A DNA stretch of 6,603 nt from Tannerellaceae bacterium (GTDB lineage: Bacteria > Bacteroidota > Bacteroidia > Bacteroidales > Tannerellaceae): contig JAISCM010000213.1 of assembly GCA_031265595.1 (NCBI GenBank), positions 1-6,603 of the forward strand, written 5' to 3'. The first letter of the stretch is position 1; every line of letters begins with the position of its first letter. This document shows positions 6,139-6,603 of this stretch, one piece after another. Made by a program: the position numbers and the translations under genes. The notes below the pieces were generated by a model. That model had not been told where the DNA came from. It did no database searches and saw nothing but the letters and a program-made list of their open reading frames with translations.

Positions 6139-6355
6139 GCGTGGCTGGTTCCTGAAAGGAACAAAGAGCTAAGAATAGGGTTTCAACCCTATTAAACGGA
6201 TGCACCCTCGTCTCATAGCCCTGCAAGGGCGTTATAAGTAGATAATTATGTGTCTGTTACGCCCCTTGTAGGGCTATAAGATGGGGTGGGGCATTAGGAC
6301 GATAGGGTTGAAACCCCATCCTTAGTTCACTGTTCCTTACAGGAACCAGCCACGC
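6139..6355. repeat. 217-bp imperfect palindrome built of mirrored hairpin modules (BIME/REP- or MITE-like)
   Basis: The outer 54 bases (6139-6192) match the reverse complement of 6302-6355 at 48 of 54 positions without gaps. The symmetry continues inward with small indels to a centre near 6246 (ataattat, 6242-6249). Each half is a chain of small hairpins: module A GTTCCT-gaa-AGGAAC (6148-6162), module B AATAGGGTT-tc-AACCCTATT (6174-6193) and module C GCCCT-gca-AGGGC (6218-6230). The right half has them in mirror order: C' about 6261-6274, B' 6301-6320, A' 6332-6346. It begins 46 bases after the NIPSNAP stop and encodes nothing. No target-site duplication was seen. Such composite palindromes are typical of dispersed intergenic repeats mobilised by Y1/REP-associated transposases; membership of such a family is inference. 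There is no T-run, so it is not a classic terminator. Confidence 0.85.
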
Positions 6356-6555
6356 AGTAGCTTATATCAAACCCACGTTAAAAAAGCCGTAGTTCCTAAA
6401 ATACGTATATCAGTATTACAAACTTCAGAACTCCTATACTACCCCCTTACATTCGCTGATTACAACGCATTGTTCGCAAACAGCATGATCTATAGATTTA
6501 CGTATTCGGGAACCGTCTACCTGATAACTATTGAAAACCGGTTGTAACAATTTGT
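6356..6555. other. Intergenic stretch with no recognisable gene
   Basis: About 200 A/T-leaning bases between the long palindrome and the terminal array. I see no tRNA-like fold, no promoter with both elements, and no start-codon-initiated frame of useful length. One + frame stays open from 6326 to a TAA at 6543-6545, but its only ATG is near the end (16 codons), so I do not call a gene. Confidence 0.5.
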
Positions 6556-6603
6556 TTGCCGACAGATGTCGGCAATATTGTTGACAATTGTCGGCAATAT
6601 TGC
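6556..6603. repeat. Second palindrome array: hairpin plus 11-bp-spaced palindromes, cut by the window edge
   Basis: TTGCCGACA-ga-TGTCGGCAA (6556-6575) is a perfect 9-bp-arm hairpin. It overlaps a direct repeat of TGTCGGCAATATTG at 6567-6580 and 6589-6602, exactly 22 bases apart. Read as consecutive units from 6561, the DNA is four palindromic or near-palindromic 10-mers separated by single bases: gacagatgtc, gcaatattgt, gacaattgtc and gcaatattgc. Their centres are 11 bp apart (6565.5, 6576.5, 6587.5, 6598.5). The window ends inside or at the end of the array, so its length is unknown. Terminator, operator array or repeat-element end are all possible. Confidence 0.75.

Noticed and set aside
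6326..6545. Open + frame of about 70 codons after the long palindrome
   Set aside because: It has no start codon except an ATG 16 codons from the end, begins inside the repeat element, and its translation is not recognisable. It could be chance or a decayed fragment.

Overview
The window looks like chromosomal DNA of a Bacteroidota member, most likely order Bacteroidales. A Parabacteroides- or Tannerella-like host is my best guess, from recollection of protein style only. Supporting signs: a SecG with the long post-membrane tail seen in this phylum, a NagZ/serine-hydrolase fusion typical of Bacteroidota, no Shine-Dalgarno motifs before the genes, and several matches to the Bacteroidota -7 promoter element TAnnTTTG. 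None of the matches has a clear -33 TTTG partner at normal spacing.

Layout. At the left edge is the C-terminal end of a gene on the + strand (2-127), apparently the last helices of a TPR protein. Seven bases later comes secG (135-491). The 266-base gap after secG (492-757) is unusually structured. It holds five 10-bp palindromes at an exact 22-bp period, framed by a perfect 20-bp inverted repeat that doubles as an intrinsic terminator. It then holds a candidate promoter, followed by three 21-bp direct repeats that would fill the 5' leader of the next gene. That gene (758-1213, +) encodes a small membrane-anchored protein of a conserved but uncharacterised Bacteroidota type.

Two genes on the - strand follow. 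A CobD/HisC-type PLP enzyme (1244-2272) converges on the 151-residue gene with a 30-base gap. Upstream of it, in its transcription direction, is a large secreted NagZ-type GH3 plus class-C-beta-lactamase-fold fusion (2330-5233), predicted to salvage or trim peptidoglycan in the periplasm. A short divergent promoter region (5234-5313) separates this from a Tat-exported NIPSNAP-domain protein on the + strand (5314-6093).

The last 510 bases contain no convincing gene. They hold a 217-bp imperfect palindrome (6139-6355) made of three small hairpin modules repeated in mirror order, like a BIME/REP-type element. They end in a second palindrome array (6556-6603) with 11-bp centre spacing and a 22-bp repeat, which runs off the window edge. 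The genes are mostly housekeeping or cell-envelope in character (secretion, cobamide-type amino-acid chemistry, muropeptide turnover). The most unusual content is the ordered non-coding repeats, not a new multi-gene system.
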